Shown: positions 1 through 9,145 of the stretch, piece after piece | How the letters are laid out: every line of letters begins with the position of its first letter | Numbering within the stretch: position 1 is the first letter of the stretch | From: Roseitranquillus sp963749675 | GTDB lineage: Bacteria; Pseudomonadota; Alphaproteobacteria; Rhodobacterales; Rhodobacteraceae | Length of the DNA stretch: 64,000 bases | Assembly (NCBI GenBank): GCA_963749675.1 | Contig: CAVVNT010000001.1 | Span: 1,240,001-1,304,000 of the forward strand | Reading direction: 5' to 3' | The notes under the pieces: model-generated | Database searches by the model: none | Told to the model about the DNA's origin: nothing | What the model saw: only the letters and a program-made list of their open reading frames with translations | Translations under genes and position numbers: made by a program

Positions 1-389
1 TGCTGATCATCCCCCTGGCGTCGCCCGCCGCGGCCGACGTCTTTCCGTTCCAGACGCCGTCCGGGAACATCGTCTGCTTCGTCGGCCTCGGCGAGGGGCC
101 GTCGGACATCGAATGCACGATCCACGAGCGGTCGGGGCCGCCGGCGGTTCCGGCGCCGGCCGGATGCGCCGGGCCCTGGGGCCACGTCTTCGCGATGTCG
201 AGCTCGGGGCCGGTGACGATGAGCTGCGGCCTGGCCGGGACGCCGGGCGGGGCCGGCGACGTGGCCGCGTACGGGCAGACCGGGGAATTCGACGGCATCG
301 TCTGCCGATCGAGCGAGCAGGGCCTCGATTGCCGCAACCTCGACGGTCACGGATTCTTTCTGTCGCGGCGGGTGCAGTCGGCATTCTGA
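1..389 (+). CDS. DUF6636-like small exported protein, C-terminal part
   Basis: The frame is open from the left edge (first full codon at base 3), so the start lies outside the window. The first visible residues, LIIPLASPAAA before DVFPF, look like the end of a Sec signal peptide with an Ala-x-Ala cleavage site. The mature part is about 115 residues, begins FQTPSGNIVC and has several spaced cysteines, as in DUF6636, an exported domain of unknown function. It ends with GFFLSRRVQSAF. A periplasmic or secreted location is likely. The family assignment rests on the N-terminal motif and cysteine spacing read by eye. Confidence 0.6.
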   Translation, partial: LIIPLASPAAADVFPFQTPSGNIVCFVGLGEGPSDIECTIHERSGPPAVPAPAGCAGPWGHVFAMSSSGPVTMSCGLAGTPGGAGDVAAYGQTGEFDGIVCRSSEQGLDCRNLDGHGFFLSRRVQSAF

Positions 390-633
390 CGGCGCACCGT
401 TGCGCTGGGCACACAGCAGGCGATTTGATTTGACACGTCGTCATTATGACGACGTTTCGCGGCACTTCCACACTTTTCGTCGGTCGTTTCTGGCTGCATA
501 TGGCGCGCATCATCCCGGGCAAGGGCGGCACCACCCGCACCCCAGCCGGATAGCGAAACGCGCAAGCGTCTCCCTAACCGGACAGCCGGGACAAGAGGTG
601 GCTGCGCCCCATGGCAGAGGAGCCCGGGGGCAC

Positions 634-1776
634 ATGGAGCTTTCACATTCGATCTGGTCGCGTCCGTCGGACTATCTTGCGAGTGTCGCGCCCGAGGATC
701 CGGTCCTGTTCTTCTCGCCCGCGATCCTGCAGGCGACGGCGAAGCGGTTCCTTACCGGCTTTCCGGGCGTCGTGACCTTCGCGGTCAAGTCGAACCCCGA
801 CGTCGCGGTGATCGAGAACCTCGATGCCGCCGGCGTCCGCGGCTACGACGTGGCCTCGGTCTGCGAGATCGAGCTGATCGCGCGGTATGCGCCGGGTGCC
901 GCGATGCACTACAACAACCCGGTCCGCAGCCGCGGCGAGATCGCCCGCGCCGTCGAGCTGGGGGTGCGGTCGTTCAGCGTCGACTCCGGCAGCGAGCTGG
1001 AGAAGCTGGGCGAACTGGTGCCGGCGGGTGCCGAGGTGTCGGTGCGCTTCAAGCTGCCGGTGAAGGGCGCGGCCTACGACTTCGGCGCCAAGTTCGGCGC
1101 GACGGCGGAGCACGCGTCGATCCTGCTGGCGCGGGCGGCGGAGCTGGGTTTCGTGCCGTCGCTGACGTTCCACCCGGGCACCCAGTGCACCGACCCGATG
1201 GCGTGGGACGCCTATATCCGCGCGGCGGCGCGGATCGGCGCGGAGGCGGGCGTGCAGGTCGCGCGGCTCAACGTCGGCGGCGGCTTTCCCTCGCATCGCG
1301 TCCGCGGCGAGGATCCGCGGCTGGAGGACATCTTCGCGCTGATCGACCGCGTGACCGACGAGGCGTTCGGCAATCATCGTCCCGCGCTGGTCTGCGAGCC
1401 GGGCCGGGCGATGGTCGCCGAGGCGTTCAGCCTTGCCGCGCAGGTCCGCGCGGTGCGGGACGGCAGCCACGTCTTCCTGAATGACGGCATCTATGGCGGG
1501 CTGGCAGAGCTGCCGCTGATCGGGCCGATCGACCGGATCGAGGTGCGGGACGCCTATGGCGCGCGGCGCGACGGCGCGGCGATCGACCGGATCGTGTTCG
1601 GGCCGACCTGCGACAGCCTCGACAAGCTGCCGGGGATGCTGGCGCTGCCGGGCGACATGATGGAGGGCGACTGGGTCGTGTTCCACGGCCTCGGCGCGTA
1701 CTCGACGGCGACGGTGACGCGGTTCAACGGCTTCGGCGCGCTGAAGGTGGCGACGGTCCTGAGCCTGGCCGCCTGA
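634..1776 (+). CDS. PLP-dependent ornithine/lysine-type decarboxylase (fold III)
   Basis: The protein has 380 residues and the alanine-racemase-like barrel of type III decarboxylases (Orn/Lys/DAP decarboxylase family 2). FAVKSNP holds the Schiff-base lysine (K52), HPGTQC and NVGGGFP are the usual phosphate-binding and barrel motifs, EPGR follows, and GPTCDSLD supplies the partner-subunit cysteine. The length suits an ornithine or lysine/ornithine decarboxylase making putrescine or cadaverine in the cytoplasm, rather than a larger arginine or carboxynorspermidine enzyme. The ATG was chosen because homology begins there and a purine-rich stretch lies just upstream; the frame also stays open back to base 400. 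It is monocistronic, with a strong hairpin downstream. Specificity between ornithine and lysine cannot be read from sequence. Confidence 0.85.
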   Translation: MELSHSIWSRPSDYLASVAPEDPVLFFSPAILQATAKRFLTGFPGVVTFAVKSNPDVAVIENLDAAGVRGYDVASVCEIELIARYAPGAAMHYNNPVRSRGEIARAVELGVRSFSVDSGSELEKLGELVPAGAEVSVRFKLPVKGAAYDFGAKFGATAEHASILLARAAELGFVPSLTFHPGTQCTDPMAWDAYIRAAARIGAEAGVQVARLNVGGGFPSHRVRGEDPRLEDIFALIDRVTDEAFGNHRPALVCEPGRAMVAEAFSLAAQVRAVRDGSHVFLNDGIYGGLAELPLIGPIDRIEVRDAYGARRDGAAIDRIVFGPTCDSLDKLPGMLALPGDMMEGDWVVFHGLGAYSTATVTRFNGFGALKVATVLSLAA

Positions 1777-1793
1777 GTTACGGGGAGGGGAGG

Positions 1794-1844
1794 ACGGGCG
1801 CCGCGGGGGATCGACCCCCGCGGCGCCCGTCGGGCTTTCGCCCG
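1794..1844 (+). terminator. Strong hairpin pair downstream of the decarboxylase gene
   Basis: A perfect 16-bp inverted repeat (1794-1809 with 1815-1830, 5-nt loop) lies 18 bases after the decarboxylase stop codon. A second short hairpin with a TTTC loop follows directly (1831-1844). There is no long T run, so it is a GC-rich terminator-like structure. The remaining bases up to 2051 show no gene. Confidence 0.6.
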
Positions 1845-2051
1845 GGCGCTAACGGCACAGGCCGGCCGTGTTCCGGCCGTGCTCTGCGGGGTTCGCGATT
1901 GGTATCGCGCAAGGCGCATGTGGGTTCACTTGCGCTGCTGGCGCTCGTCCGATCGCTTCGGCCCCCGGCGCGGCAGCACTAGCCGCGGTCCGCAGCAAGT
2001 TGGCGGAGGCCGAGGCGATGCCGCGCAGTCCTGCGCGGCGGAGGTGTCGCG

Positions 2052-2972
2052 TCAGGAATAGATCGCGGTGTGGAGCGGCGTGCCGGAGCCGACGCTGCCG
2101 CGGTACATTCCCTCGCAGTTGAACGGCATCGCGACACGGCCTGCGGCGTCGACGGCGATGATGCCGCCGGAGCCGTCGTTCGGGGCGAGATCCCGCATCA
2201 CCACGTGATCGGCCGCCTGCGCAAGTGATTCGCCGAGGTGGCGCATCCGCGCGCCGATCTCGGCGGCGGCGGTCCAGCGGGTGAAGATCTCGCCGTGGCC
2301 GGTGGCGGAGACGGCGCATGTGGTGTCGGCCCAGGTGCCGGCGCCGATCACCGGCGTGTCGCCGACGCGGCCGGGAAGCTTCGCGGTCATCCCGCCGGTC
2401 GAGGTCGCGGCGGCGAGCGCGCCGCTCTCGTCGCGCGCCACTGCGCCGACGGTGCCGTGGCGGCGGGCGGGGTCGGCGTCGTCCTCGCCCGCATCGCGCA
2501 TCCGCAGCGTCTCCTGCAGGGCGTCCCAGCGCGCTTGGGTGAAGAAGTAGTCGTCGTCCTCGAAGGGCAGGCCGGCGTCGCGCGCGATGCGCAGCGCGCC
2601 CTCGCCGATCAGCAGGACGTGCGGCGTCCGCTCCATCACCGCGCGGGCGGCGCGGACGGGGTTGCGGGGGCCGTAGATGCCGCCGACCGCGCCGGCGCGG
2701 CGGGTCGCGCCCTCCATCACGGCGGCGTCCATCTCGTGCTTGCCGTCGGCGGTGAAGACCGCGCCGCGGCCCGCGTTGAAGAGCGGCTCGTCCTCCAGCG
2801 CGGCGACCGCGGCGACCACGGCGTCGAGCGCGGGGCCGCCGTCCTGCAGGACCGACTGGCCAGCCTGCAGGGCACGGGCGAGGCCGGCATGGTATGCGGC
2901 CTCCTTCTCGTCCGTCATCTGCGACTCGAGGATGGTTCCGGCGCCGCCGTGTATGGCGAGGGCGTAGGTCAT
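2052..2972 (-). CDS. Isoaspartyl peptidase/L-asparaginase (Ntn hydrolase)
   Basis: This 306-residue protein is a plant-type asparaginase/isoaspartyl aminopeptidase. These are made as a precursor that cleaves itself before a threonine, which becomes the nucleophile of the beta subunit. HGTVGAVA puts that threonine at position 174, and the N-terminal IHGGAGT and the later GTWAD and TGHGE motifs are in order. It would hydrolyse beta-aspartyl dipeptides or asparagine in the cytoplasm. Its ATG overlaps the stop of the deacetylase-fold gene by 4 bp, so it is the last, translationally coupled gene of the leftward operon. Next to a peptide ABC importer, a role in degrading an imported amide or isopeptide is plausible. 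Confidence 0.9.
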   Translation of the reverse strand: MTYALAIHGGAGTILESQMTDEKEAAYHAGLARALQAGQSVLQDGGPALDAVVAAVAALEDEPLFNAGRGAVFTADGKHEMDAAVMEGATRRAGAVGGIYGPRNPVRAARAVMERTPHVLLIGEGALRIARDAGLPFEDDDYFFTQARWDALQETLRMRDAGEDDADPARRHGTVGAVARDESGALAAATSTGGMTAKLPGRVGDTPVIGAGTWADTTCAVSATGHGEIFTRWTAAAEIGARMRHLGESLAQAADHVVMRDLAPNDGSGGIIAVDAAGRVAMPFNCEGMYRGSVGSGTPLHTAIYS

Positions 2973-3868
2973 GACTGTCCTTTCAGCCCGGCTGCTTCGG
3001 CGCAGTGGCGGGCGATGTCGGCGTGGGTGGCGACCCAGCAATCGCCCGTCTCGGCGATGCGGTCCAGCAGGTCTTCCAGGATGAACATGCGGCTGCGGTA
3101 GCCGGTGACGTGCGGGTGCATCGTCAGCAGGAACAGGCCGCCCTCGGCATGGGCGCCCTCGAACTCCCTCATGAAGATGTCGCGCACGGCCTCGGGCGGG
3201 GTGTAGGGGCGGTGCGGGCCGAAGCGGTTCATCATGAAGTAGACGGCGTCGTCGCGGATCCACTCCACGGGCAGCTCGACGATGCCGGTGGGCTCGCCGT
3301 CGGCCACGATCTCGTAGGGGTCGTCGTCGGCGAAGAGGGAGCTGTCGTAGAGCAGGCCGAGTTCGCGCGCGATCGCGAGCGTGTTCGGGCTGTAGTCCCA
3401 CGACGGCGTGCGCATGCCGACCGGGCGGGTGCCGGTGATCCGCTCCAGCGCGTCGGCGGCGCGGAACATCAGGTCGCGCTCGGTCTGCGCGTCGAGCTTG
3501 GAGTTCACCTCGTGGATCCAGCCGTGAAGGCCGATCTCGTGGCCCTGCGCCGCGAGTTCGGCCTGCTCCTCGGGGTGGAGGAGGGCCGAGACGGCGGGCA
3601 CGAAGAAGCTGGCCTTGGCGTCGTGGCGGTCGAGCGCGGCCTTGATCCGGGGGATGCCGCGGCGGGCGCCGAATTCGCCCCACGAGAGGCGGGCGGGAGA
3701 GAGGCCGCCGTCGCGCAGCTCGTTGGTCTCGTGGTCGCTGTCGAACGACAGCGCGACGGCGCAGCGGGCGCCGCCGGGCCAGGAGGCGGGCTTGAGGTTG
3801 CGGCCGGCGCGGACCTGATCCACCAGGCCGCGCCAGGTCGGCTCGTCCCATTCATGCGGTTCGCTCAT
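2969..3868 (-). CDS. Polysaccharide deacetylase-fold hydrolase (PuuE/PgdA-like)
   Basis: The protein has 299 residues and a NodB homology fold. FDSDHE (D43, D45, H46) gives the catalytic Asp and first metal ligands, and HGWIH is the H-x3-H motif. RTPSWDYS and TMHPHVTG are further family motifs. There is no signal peptide, so the substrate is probably a small cytoplasmic molecule and not cell-wall polysaccharide. Cytoplasmic members of this family include the PuuE allantoinase, which opens a cyclic amide. The neighbours (creatininase, isoaspartyl peptidase, importer) fit such a role better than polymer deacetylation. Start and stop both overlap adjacent genes by 4 bp. The exact reaction is unknown. 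Confidence 0.85.
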   Translation of the reverse strand: MSEPHEWDEPTWRGLVDQVRAGRNLKPASWPGGARCAVALSFDSDHETNELRDGGLSPARLSWGEFGARRGIPRIKAALDRHDAKASFFVPAVSALLHPEEQAELAAQGHEIGLHGWIHEVNSKLDAQTERDLMFRAADALERITGTRPVGMRTPSWDYSPNTLAIARELGLLYDSSLFADDDPYEIVADGEPTGIVELPVEWIRDDAVYFMMNRFGPHRPYTPPEAVRDIFMREFEGAHAEGGLFLLTMHPHVTGYRSRMFILEDLLDRIAETGDCWVATHADIARHCAEAAGLKGQS

Positions 3869-4614
3869 GCGTGTCCTCCGTGGACGGACAGGATCTGTCC
3901 GGTGATCCAGCCGGCACGGTCGGAGGCGAGGAAGGTCACCGCGTCGGCGATGTCCTCGGCCCGGCCGAGACGGCGCATGTGGATGCTGCCCACGATCTGC
4001 TTCTGCCGCTCCGGCCCGAAGGCGTCCCACTGACGCTCGGTCGCGGGGTTCGACAGGATGAAGCCCGGAGCGACGGAGTTCACCGTGATGCCATGGGGTC
4101 CGAGCTCCAGCGCGAGCTGGCGGGTGAGGCCGACGAGGGCATGCTTGGCCGCGGCGTAGGCCTGGATGCCGGTGAGGCTGGGGCGCAGGCCGGCGCCGGA
4201 GGAGATGGTGACGATGCGGCCCCAGCCGCGGTCCCTCATGCCGGGCGCGGCGGCCTGGACGCACCACATCGCGGCGTCGACGTTGGCGGCGAAGATGGCG
4301 TGCCAGTCGTCCTCGCCGATCTGCTCGACCGGGCGGCCGACCTGGTCCCGGACGCCGCCGGCGGCGGTGACGAGGCCGTCGATGCGGCCGTGAGCGGCGG
4401 TGACGTCGGCGATGGCGGCATGTGCGCCGTCGCGGCTGCCGAGGTCGGCGGCATGGGTCGTGGCAGTGCCCGCGACGCGGCCGAGGCCGGTCTCGTCGAT
4501 GTCGAGCGCGGCGACGCTGGCGCCGGCGTCGGCGAGGGTCTCGACGATGGCTGCGCCGATACCCTGTGCGGCGCCGGTGACGGCGAAGACGCGGCCCTCG
4601 AGGCTCAGGTGCAT
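3865..4614 (-). CDS. SDR-family NAD(P)-dependent oxidoreductase
   Basis: The protein is a classical short-chain dehydrogenase of 249 residues. The TGAAQGIG nucleotide-binding motif starts at residue 13, the acidic DID after beta-2 suggests a preference for NAD, and NVDAAMW, ISSGAG, the Y-x3-K pair in YAAAKH and the PG motif in VAPGF are all present. It should oxidise or reduce a hydroxyl or carbonyl group on an intermediate of the pathway encoded by the operon. The stop overlaps the next gene by 4 bp; a gap of 79 bp separates it from the upstream reductase-like gene. The substrate cannot be inferred from sequence. Confidence 0.88.
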   Translation of the reverse strand: MHLSLEGRVFAVTGAAQGIGAAIVETLADAGASVAALDIDETGLGRVAGTATTHAADLGSRDGAHAAIADVTAAHGRIDGLVTAAGGVRDQVGRPVEQIGEDDWHAIFAANVDAAMWCVQAAAPGMRDRGWGRIVTISSGAGLRPSLTGIQAYAAAKHALVGLTRQLALELGPHGITVNSVAPGFILSNPATERQWDAFGPERQKQIVGSIHMRRLGRAEDIADAVTFLASDRAGWITGQILSVHGGHA

Positions 4615-4693
4615 GGAGGCACCGTCCGGGCGGCCGGGGTCGATGGCAGGGCCGCGCCGTGCGCTTGTCGGGCGGCGGCGCGGCGCGCCGGGA

Positions 4694-5711
4694 TCATGCG
4701 CACAGGGGCACCATCAGATTCACGAGGTCGGGAGACTGCTTGCGCCGGCCGTCCTCGACGTCGTGGATCAGCTCGGCGAGGCGGGCGAGGGCGGGGGTGG
4801 CGACGCCATGTTCGTGGCCGAGGTCGACGAGGAGGCCGACCTGCGCGTCGACCTCGGTCCGGCGCTTGCGGACGGCGAGGTCGCGCCAGATGCCGGAATG
4901 GGTCTTGGCGGTGTGGCGGTTGTGCGCGACCATGGCATCGAGGGAGGCCGCCATGGCGGGCCGGTCTGCGGCGAGGAAGGCGGCGGGGTCGAAGCCGTTG
5001 AAGCCGAGCGGCCGGATCCCCTGCGCGGCGGAGAGGCGCATGACCTCGTGGCCGAGCGCTTCGTAGACCTTGCGGTGGTCCGGGCGGGCCATGGCGTCGG
5101 ACATCGAGAGGGGCGTCAGCGCGGTGGCGAAGAGCAGGGCGCCGTAGCCGAGCTTGCCCCAGAGGTAGCCCCAGATGTTGTCGGTCAGGACCGCGTCGGG
5201 TTCGAGCACGGACAGCAGCGCATGGACCTCGCCGACGCGGTCGGTGATGCGGCCGTCGAGCTCCCCAACCGCGACGGCGGCACGGTTGCCATAGAGGATG
5301 CGCCCCGGTTTCAGCCAGTCCGCGCCGTAGTTGACGAAGCAGCCGACGGTGTTCCGGGCCCCGATCCGCTCGGCGATGGCGATCTCGTTGAGGCCGTTCT
5401 GGGCGGACACGACGTAGCCGCCGGGGGCAAGGTGGGGGACGAGCATGTCGAGCGCCGCGCCCGTGTGGTGCGCCTTGACGGCGAGGAAGATACGGGAGAA
5501 CCGCCCGCTCAGCTCGGCGGGCGTGCTGGCGGGCAGGATTCTGCGTGAATGCCGCCACCGGCCCCTCGATGCGCAGGCCGCTGTCGCGCATGGCGCGCAC
5601 ATGGGCGCCGACGATGTCGACCATGTGGACCGGGTGTCCTGCGCGGGCGAGGTAGGCGCCGAGGACGCCTCCGATGGCGCCGGAGCCCCAGATCAGGATG
5701 GGCTCCGTCAT
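4694..5711 (-). pseudogene. Ketopantoate reductase (ApbA/PanE)-like gene with one frameshift
   Basis: The N-terminal part reads MTEPILIWGSGAIGGVLGAY, a Rossmann GxGAIG motif, and then loses frame. The rest (ILPASTPAELSGRF, AVKAHHTG, SAQNGLNE and an all-alpha C-terminal domain) continues in the next frame to a normal stop. Removing one base near 5543 joins both halves as AFT-R-ILPAST, giving about 338 residues, longer than typical PanE. Family members reduce 2-keto acids with NADPH; in this catabolic operon it may act on another keto acid, not pantoate. Its ATG overlaps the creatininase stop by 4 bp. The lesion is either a recent mutation or a sequencing error; all other sequence looks functional. 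Confidence 0.8.
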
Positions 5712-6409
5712 GCCCAGTCGCCCTGGAGCAGCGCCCGCGTCTCCTCCACCGCGACGGACCAGAGGCGGTCGGTGTCGGCGTCGGGGCGCTGGTAGACGCC
5801 GCCGTAGTTGCCGTCGCCAATCAGTTCGCGGACGGCGGCGGCGTTGCGGTCGCGCAGGCGGTCGAACGGGACGAAGGGCTTCTGCTCCGCCGGAAGGTCG
5901 CGGCCGGGCAGGCGCGTCCAGGGGAAGTTCTCCATCCACGAGGCGTGGGAGGCGACGGGGTCGATCTCCTGCACGCAGGCCCACGTCTTCGGCGCGCGCC
6001 ACCAGTCGTGGAAGCGGCAGCGGGCGCCGTCGTTCGCGGCCATCCATTCGGCGCAGACCGGCTGGACCGGGCTGTTGCCGCCGTGCCCGTTGACGACGAG
6101 GACGCGGCGGAAGCCGGTCGCGTAGAGGCTGTCGAGGATGTCACGGACGAGCGCGGCGTAGGTCGAGAGGCGCAGCGACACGGTGCCGGGGAAGGCCATG
6201 AAGTACGGGGTCAGGCCGTAGGCTACGGCCGGAACGACCGGCACGCCCAGCGGCTCGGCCGCGTCGGCGGCCACCTTCTCGGACAGGATCGAGTCGACGG
6301 AGAGCGACAGGTAGGCGTGCTGCTCGGTCGAGCCGAGGGGCAGGACGCAGCGGTCGTCACTCTCCAGGTACCTTTCGATCTCGAACCAGTTGCTTTCGCT
6401 GATCCTCAA
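5708..6409 (-). CDS. Creatininase-family amidohydrolase
   Basis: The protein has 233 residues. GSTEQHAYL (E29, H31) and D39 give the first metal ligands of the creatininase fold, and VVNGHGGN with the later HASWMENFPWTR region supplies the rest of the dinuclear metal site. Family members open cyclic amides (creatinine) or cleave related C-N bonds, for example formamide groups in riboflavin biosynthesis. A TTG start is used here because homology starts there and AGAAGGA lies about 8 bases upstream. It overlaps the regulator gene by 53 bp, which couples the two. The substrate is uncertain; the genetic context argues for a catabolic amide. Confidence 0.85.
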   Translation of the reverse strand: MRISESNWFEIERYLESDDRCVLPLGSTEQHAYLSLSVDSILSEKVAADAAEPLGVPVVPAVAYGLTPYFMAFPGTVSLRLSTYAALVRDILDSLYATGFRRVLVVNGHGGNSPVQPVCAEWMAANDGARCRFHDWWRAPKTWACVQEIDPVASHASWMENFPWTRLPGRDLPAEQKPFVPFDRLRDRNAAAVRELIGDGNYGGVYQRPDADTDRLWSVAVEETRALLQGDWA

Positions 6410-7406
6410 GGGGCTCGTCCTTCTCGTTCTGCGGGTGGCTGCGGACGGCGTCGACGACCGGCAGTAGCTCGGTCTCGATGGCGCGGGTGTCGGGCGTGTG
6501 CCGGTATTCGATCGCAGTCTGGTCGGGGCGCAGATCGCGGCGCAGGTACTCCGCCCCGGTGGAGTGGATCACGACGTCGGCGCGGGCCAGGATCTCGGCC
6601 ACTCCGGCATCGTCGCGCACCGCGGCCGTCACCCGCGTCACGTGGGGGGCGAAGCGCATGATGCCGGCGCGCATCATCGGCAGGAACTCCGGAAAGTAGG
6701 AGATCGCGGCGACCTGAGCCTCGGGCGGGATCGCGGCGAGGGCGACGCGTGTGGCCTCGGTCGGGATCAGGGTCAGTCCGACGACGGGCAGCCCCGGGAA
6801 CAGCGCCTGCGCCTCCGCCCTCAGCGTGCGGGGGACGACGACGAGGTCGACGGCCGGCGAAGGCTCCCTCCGGACCGCGTCGGTGGTGCGGGCCACGACC
6901 TCGTCGCCGGGCCGCAGGTGCGGGCGGATCTCGGCGGCGTAGGCCTCGGTCGCGTCGTGGAAGGTGCCGAGCATCAGGATGCGGACCGCGCGCTGCTCCT
7001 CCGCCGCGGTGGAGACGCGGTAGGCAAGACCGGCGCGCGAGAGGCCGGCCTCCCGCCCGAGCCGCACGAGATCGTCGACCCGCCGCTCCACCTCGCGCAG
7101 GCGGTCGGCGCGCAGGTGCGAAACCCCGCCGTCGGCGACGAAGGTGCCGGAACCGACGCGTCCCTCCACATGCCCGCCCTCCTGCAGCGACGCGTAGACG
7201 TTGCTGACGGTGACGGGCGAGATGCGCAGACGGCCGGCGAGACTGCGCACCGAGGGCAGCCGGGTTCCGGCGCGAATGTCGCCGGACGCTATCCCGTATT
7301 CGATCGCGCCCCTGAGCTGGACCGAGACCGGGACCGAAGACGCCCTGTCGATCGCCAGTGCGAGGCGCGCGAAGGTGTTATCCAGATCGGGCCGGTTGTC
7401 GCTCAT
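6357..7406 (-). CDS. GntR-family transcriptional regulator
   Basis: The protein has 349 residues. An N-terminal winged helix (residues about 20-90) contains GIASGDIRAGTRLPS and SPVTVSNVYASLQE, the GntR DNA-binding signature. The long C-terminal part is not the usual FadR, HutC or aminotransferase domain; it has alternating beta strands and helices and may be a periplasmic-binding-like effector domain. It is the first gene of the leftward operon and diverges from the ABC importer, so it probably controls both transcripts from the 157-bp intergenic region, sensing the imported compound or a product of it. Confidence 0.85.
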   Translation of the reverse strand: MSDNRPDLDNTFARLALAIDRASSVPVSVQLRGAIEYGIASGDIRAGTRLPSVRSLAGRLRISPVTVSNVYASLQEGGHVEGRVGSGTFVADGGVSHLRADRLREVERRVDDLVRLGREAGLSRAGLAYRVSTAAEEQRAVRILMLGTFHDATEAYAAEIRPHLRPGDEVVARTTDAVRREPSPAVDLVVVPRTLRAEAQALFPGLPVVGLTLIPTEATRVALAAIPPEAQVAAISYFPEFLPMMRAGIMRFAPHVTRVTAAVRDDAGVAEILARADVVIHSTGAEYLRRDLRPDQTAIEYRHTPDTRAIETELLPVVDAVRSHPQNEKDEPLEDQRKQLVRDRKVPGE

Positions 7407-7444
7407 GCCGTGACATTGCAGAATAACAATCCGGCGCTCAAGAT

Positions 7445-7461
7445 CGTTTGTCAGGCAAACG
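7445..7461. promoter_or_regulatory. Candidate operator between the GntR gene and the importer
   Basis: CGTTTG and CAAACG form perfect 6-bp arms around a 5-bp spacer, midway between the two divergent genes. This spacing suits a GntR-type dimer. A TTGACG hexamer at 7497-7502 could be the -35 of the importer promoter, but no good -10 is visible. Confidence 0.4.
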
Positions 7462-7563
7462 GCGTGCCGCGAGGTATTCTGCTGCGTGTCGTGGGCTTGA
7501 CGCGCAAACGGATTGCCTGCGTAGTGTGCCAGTCAAGTGTAACACGCCTTCAGGAGGGGACCG

Positions 7564-9138
7564 ATGATCAGGCAGACACTCAGAACGGGGATTGCGGCGC
7601 TAACCGTCATGGCCGCGGCGCCTGCGGCTTTTTCGCAGGAACTGGTCATCGGCCTGCGCGCGGGGCCGGATTCGATCGACCCGCACTGGTCGACGCTCGG
7701 CAGCCAGGCCGAGGCGCTTCGCCACATCTACGACACGTTGGTTGACGTCGACGCCAACCTGCAGCTGAAGCCGGGCCTCGCCGTCAGCTGGGAGCCGATC
7801 GACGACACGACGTGGGAGTTCAAGCTGCGCGAGGGCGTCACCTTCCATGACGGCACGCCGTTCACGGCGGAGGACGTCGCGGCCTCGATCGAGCGCATCC
7901 CCGCCGTCACCGGCCCGATGTCGATGACGCTTTACACCAAGTACGTCGACTCGACCGAGATCGTCGACGACTACACGATCCGCGTGAACACAAAGGGCAT
8001 CGCGCCGGCGCTGCCGAACGACTTCACGCGCCTGTTCATCGTCCCGGACGAGACCGGCACTGACGTCGGCAACGAGGAGTTCAACGCTGGCGAGGCGGCG
8101 ATCGGCACCGGCCCGTTCCGCTTCGTCTCGTGGCAGCCGAAGGGCGACCTGGTGCTGGAGCGGTACGAGGATTACTGGGGCGAGACGCCGGCGTGGGAAC
8201 GCGTGGTCCGCAAGGAGATCCCCGACGACGCCGCGCGGGTCGCGGCGCTGCGCTCGGGCGACGTCGACCTGATCAACTACGTGCCCGCGACCGACGTGCT
8301 GGCGATGGAGGGCGACCCGGAGATCGAGACCTTCGCCGCGGACTTCGTCTATATCCTCAACGTCGCGCCGAGCGTGAAGGACGAGGAGCCGCAGCCGATC
8401 ACGGTCAATGGCGAGGAGGTCGAGGGCAATCCGCTGCAGGACCTCCGGGTGCGCAAGGCGCTCGACCTTGCGATCAACCGCGACGTGCTGGTGAACGTGG
8501 TCCTGGAGGGGCTTGGCACGCCGGCGAACCAGCTGATGCCCGAGGGCTTCTTCGGCTATTCCGACGCGCTGCCGGCGCGCGAATACGACCTCGAGCAGGC
8601 CAAGGAGTTGCTGGCGGAGGCGGGCTATCCCGACGGGTTCGAGGTCGACTTCACCTGCACGAACAACCGCGTGCCGGGCGATGCCGTCGTGTGCGAGGCG
8701 CTGGCGCAGATGTGGTCGCGGCTCGGCCTGACGGTCAACGCGCAGGCGCTGAACGGCACCGTGTTCTTTCCGGCCGCGGCCAACGAGGAATACACGATGA
8801 CGATGTCGGCCTGGGGCACGCTGACGGGCGAGGCGGCCTACACCTACGGCGCGCTGGTCCATTCCAAGGACCCCGAGGACGGCTTCGGCAACTTCAACCG
8901 CACCGGCTATGCGAACCCCGAATTCGACGAGGTCTTCGACGAGGGCACGCAGACGCTCGACGCCGAAGAGCGGCGCAAGCTCTACGAGCAGGCCTCCGAG
9001 ATCGCGATGGAGGACCGGGCGCTGATCCCGACCGTCATCCTGCAGACGGTCTGGGCTGCAGACGCCGGCACGCTGGAGTTCGAGCCGCGGACCGACCAGG
9101 AGACCCGCGCCTACGAGATCGTCCCCGCGGGCGAATAG
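7564..9138 (+). CDS. ABC transporter substrate-binding protein, family 5 (dipeptide type)
   Basis: The protein has 524 residues with a clear Sec signal peptide (basic start, hydrophobic core, AFSQ before ELVIG) and the SBP_bac_5 fold. It binds a peptide, nickel chelate, opine or similar solute in the periplasm and delivers it to the permeases encoded next. Typical internal motifs are SWEPIDDTTWEFKLREGVTF, RVAALRSGDVD and RKALDLAINRD. A good AGGAGG lies 7 bases before the ATG. It starts a five-gene importer operon. Ligand specificity in this family cannot be predicted from sequence; the amidohydrolases encoded opposite suggest an amide- or peptide-like solute. Confidence 0.92.
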   Translation: MIRQTLRTGIAALTVMAAAPAAFSQELVIGLRAGPDSIDPHWSTLGSQAEALRHIYDTLVDVDANLQLKPGLAVSWEPIDDTTWEFKLREGVTFHDGTPFTAEDVAASIERIPAVTGPMSMTLYTKYVDSTEIVDDYTIRVNTKGIAPALPNDFTRLFIVPDETGTDVGNEEFNAGEAAIGTGPFRFVSWQPKGDLVLERYEDYWGETPAWERVVRKEIPDDAARVAALRSGDVDLINYVPATDVLAMEGDPEIETFAADFVYILNVAPSVKDEEPQPITVNGEEVEGNPLQDLRVRKALDLAINRDVLVNVVLEGLGTPANQLMPEGFFGYSDALPAREYDLEQAKELLAEAGYPDGFEVDFTCTNNRVPGDAVVCEALAQMWSRLGLTVNAQALNGTVFFPAAANEEYTMTMSAWGTLTGEAAYTYGALVHSKDPEDGFGNFNRTGYANPEFDEVFDEGTQTLDAEERRKLYEQASEIAMEDRALIPTVILQTVWAADAGTLEFEPRTDQETRAYEIVPAGE

Positions 9139-9145
9139 GCGAACC

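Noticed and set aside
400..633. N-terminal extension of the decarboxylase
   Set aside because: The extra 78 residues have no homology and atypical composition; the ATG at 634 matches the family start.
2973..3851. Upstream in-frame extension of the isoaspartyl peptidase that would give about 599 residues
   Set aside because: The extension is arginine-rich text lying over the deacetylase-fold gene in another frame; the coupled ATG at 2972 is the real start.
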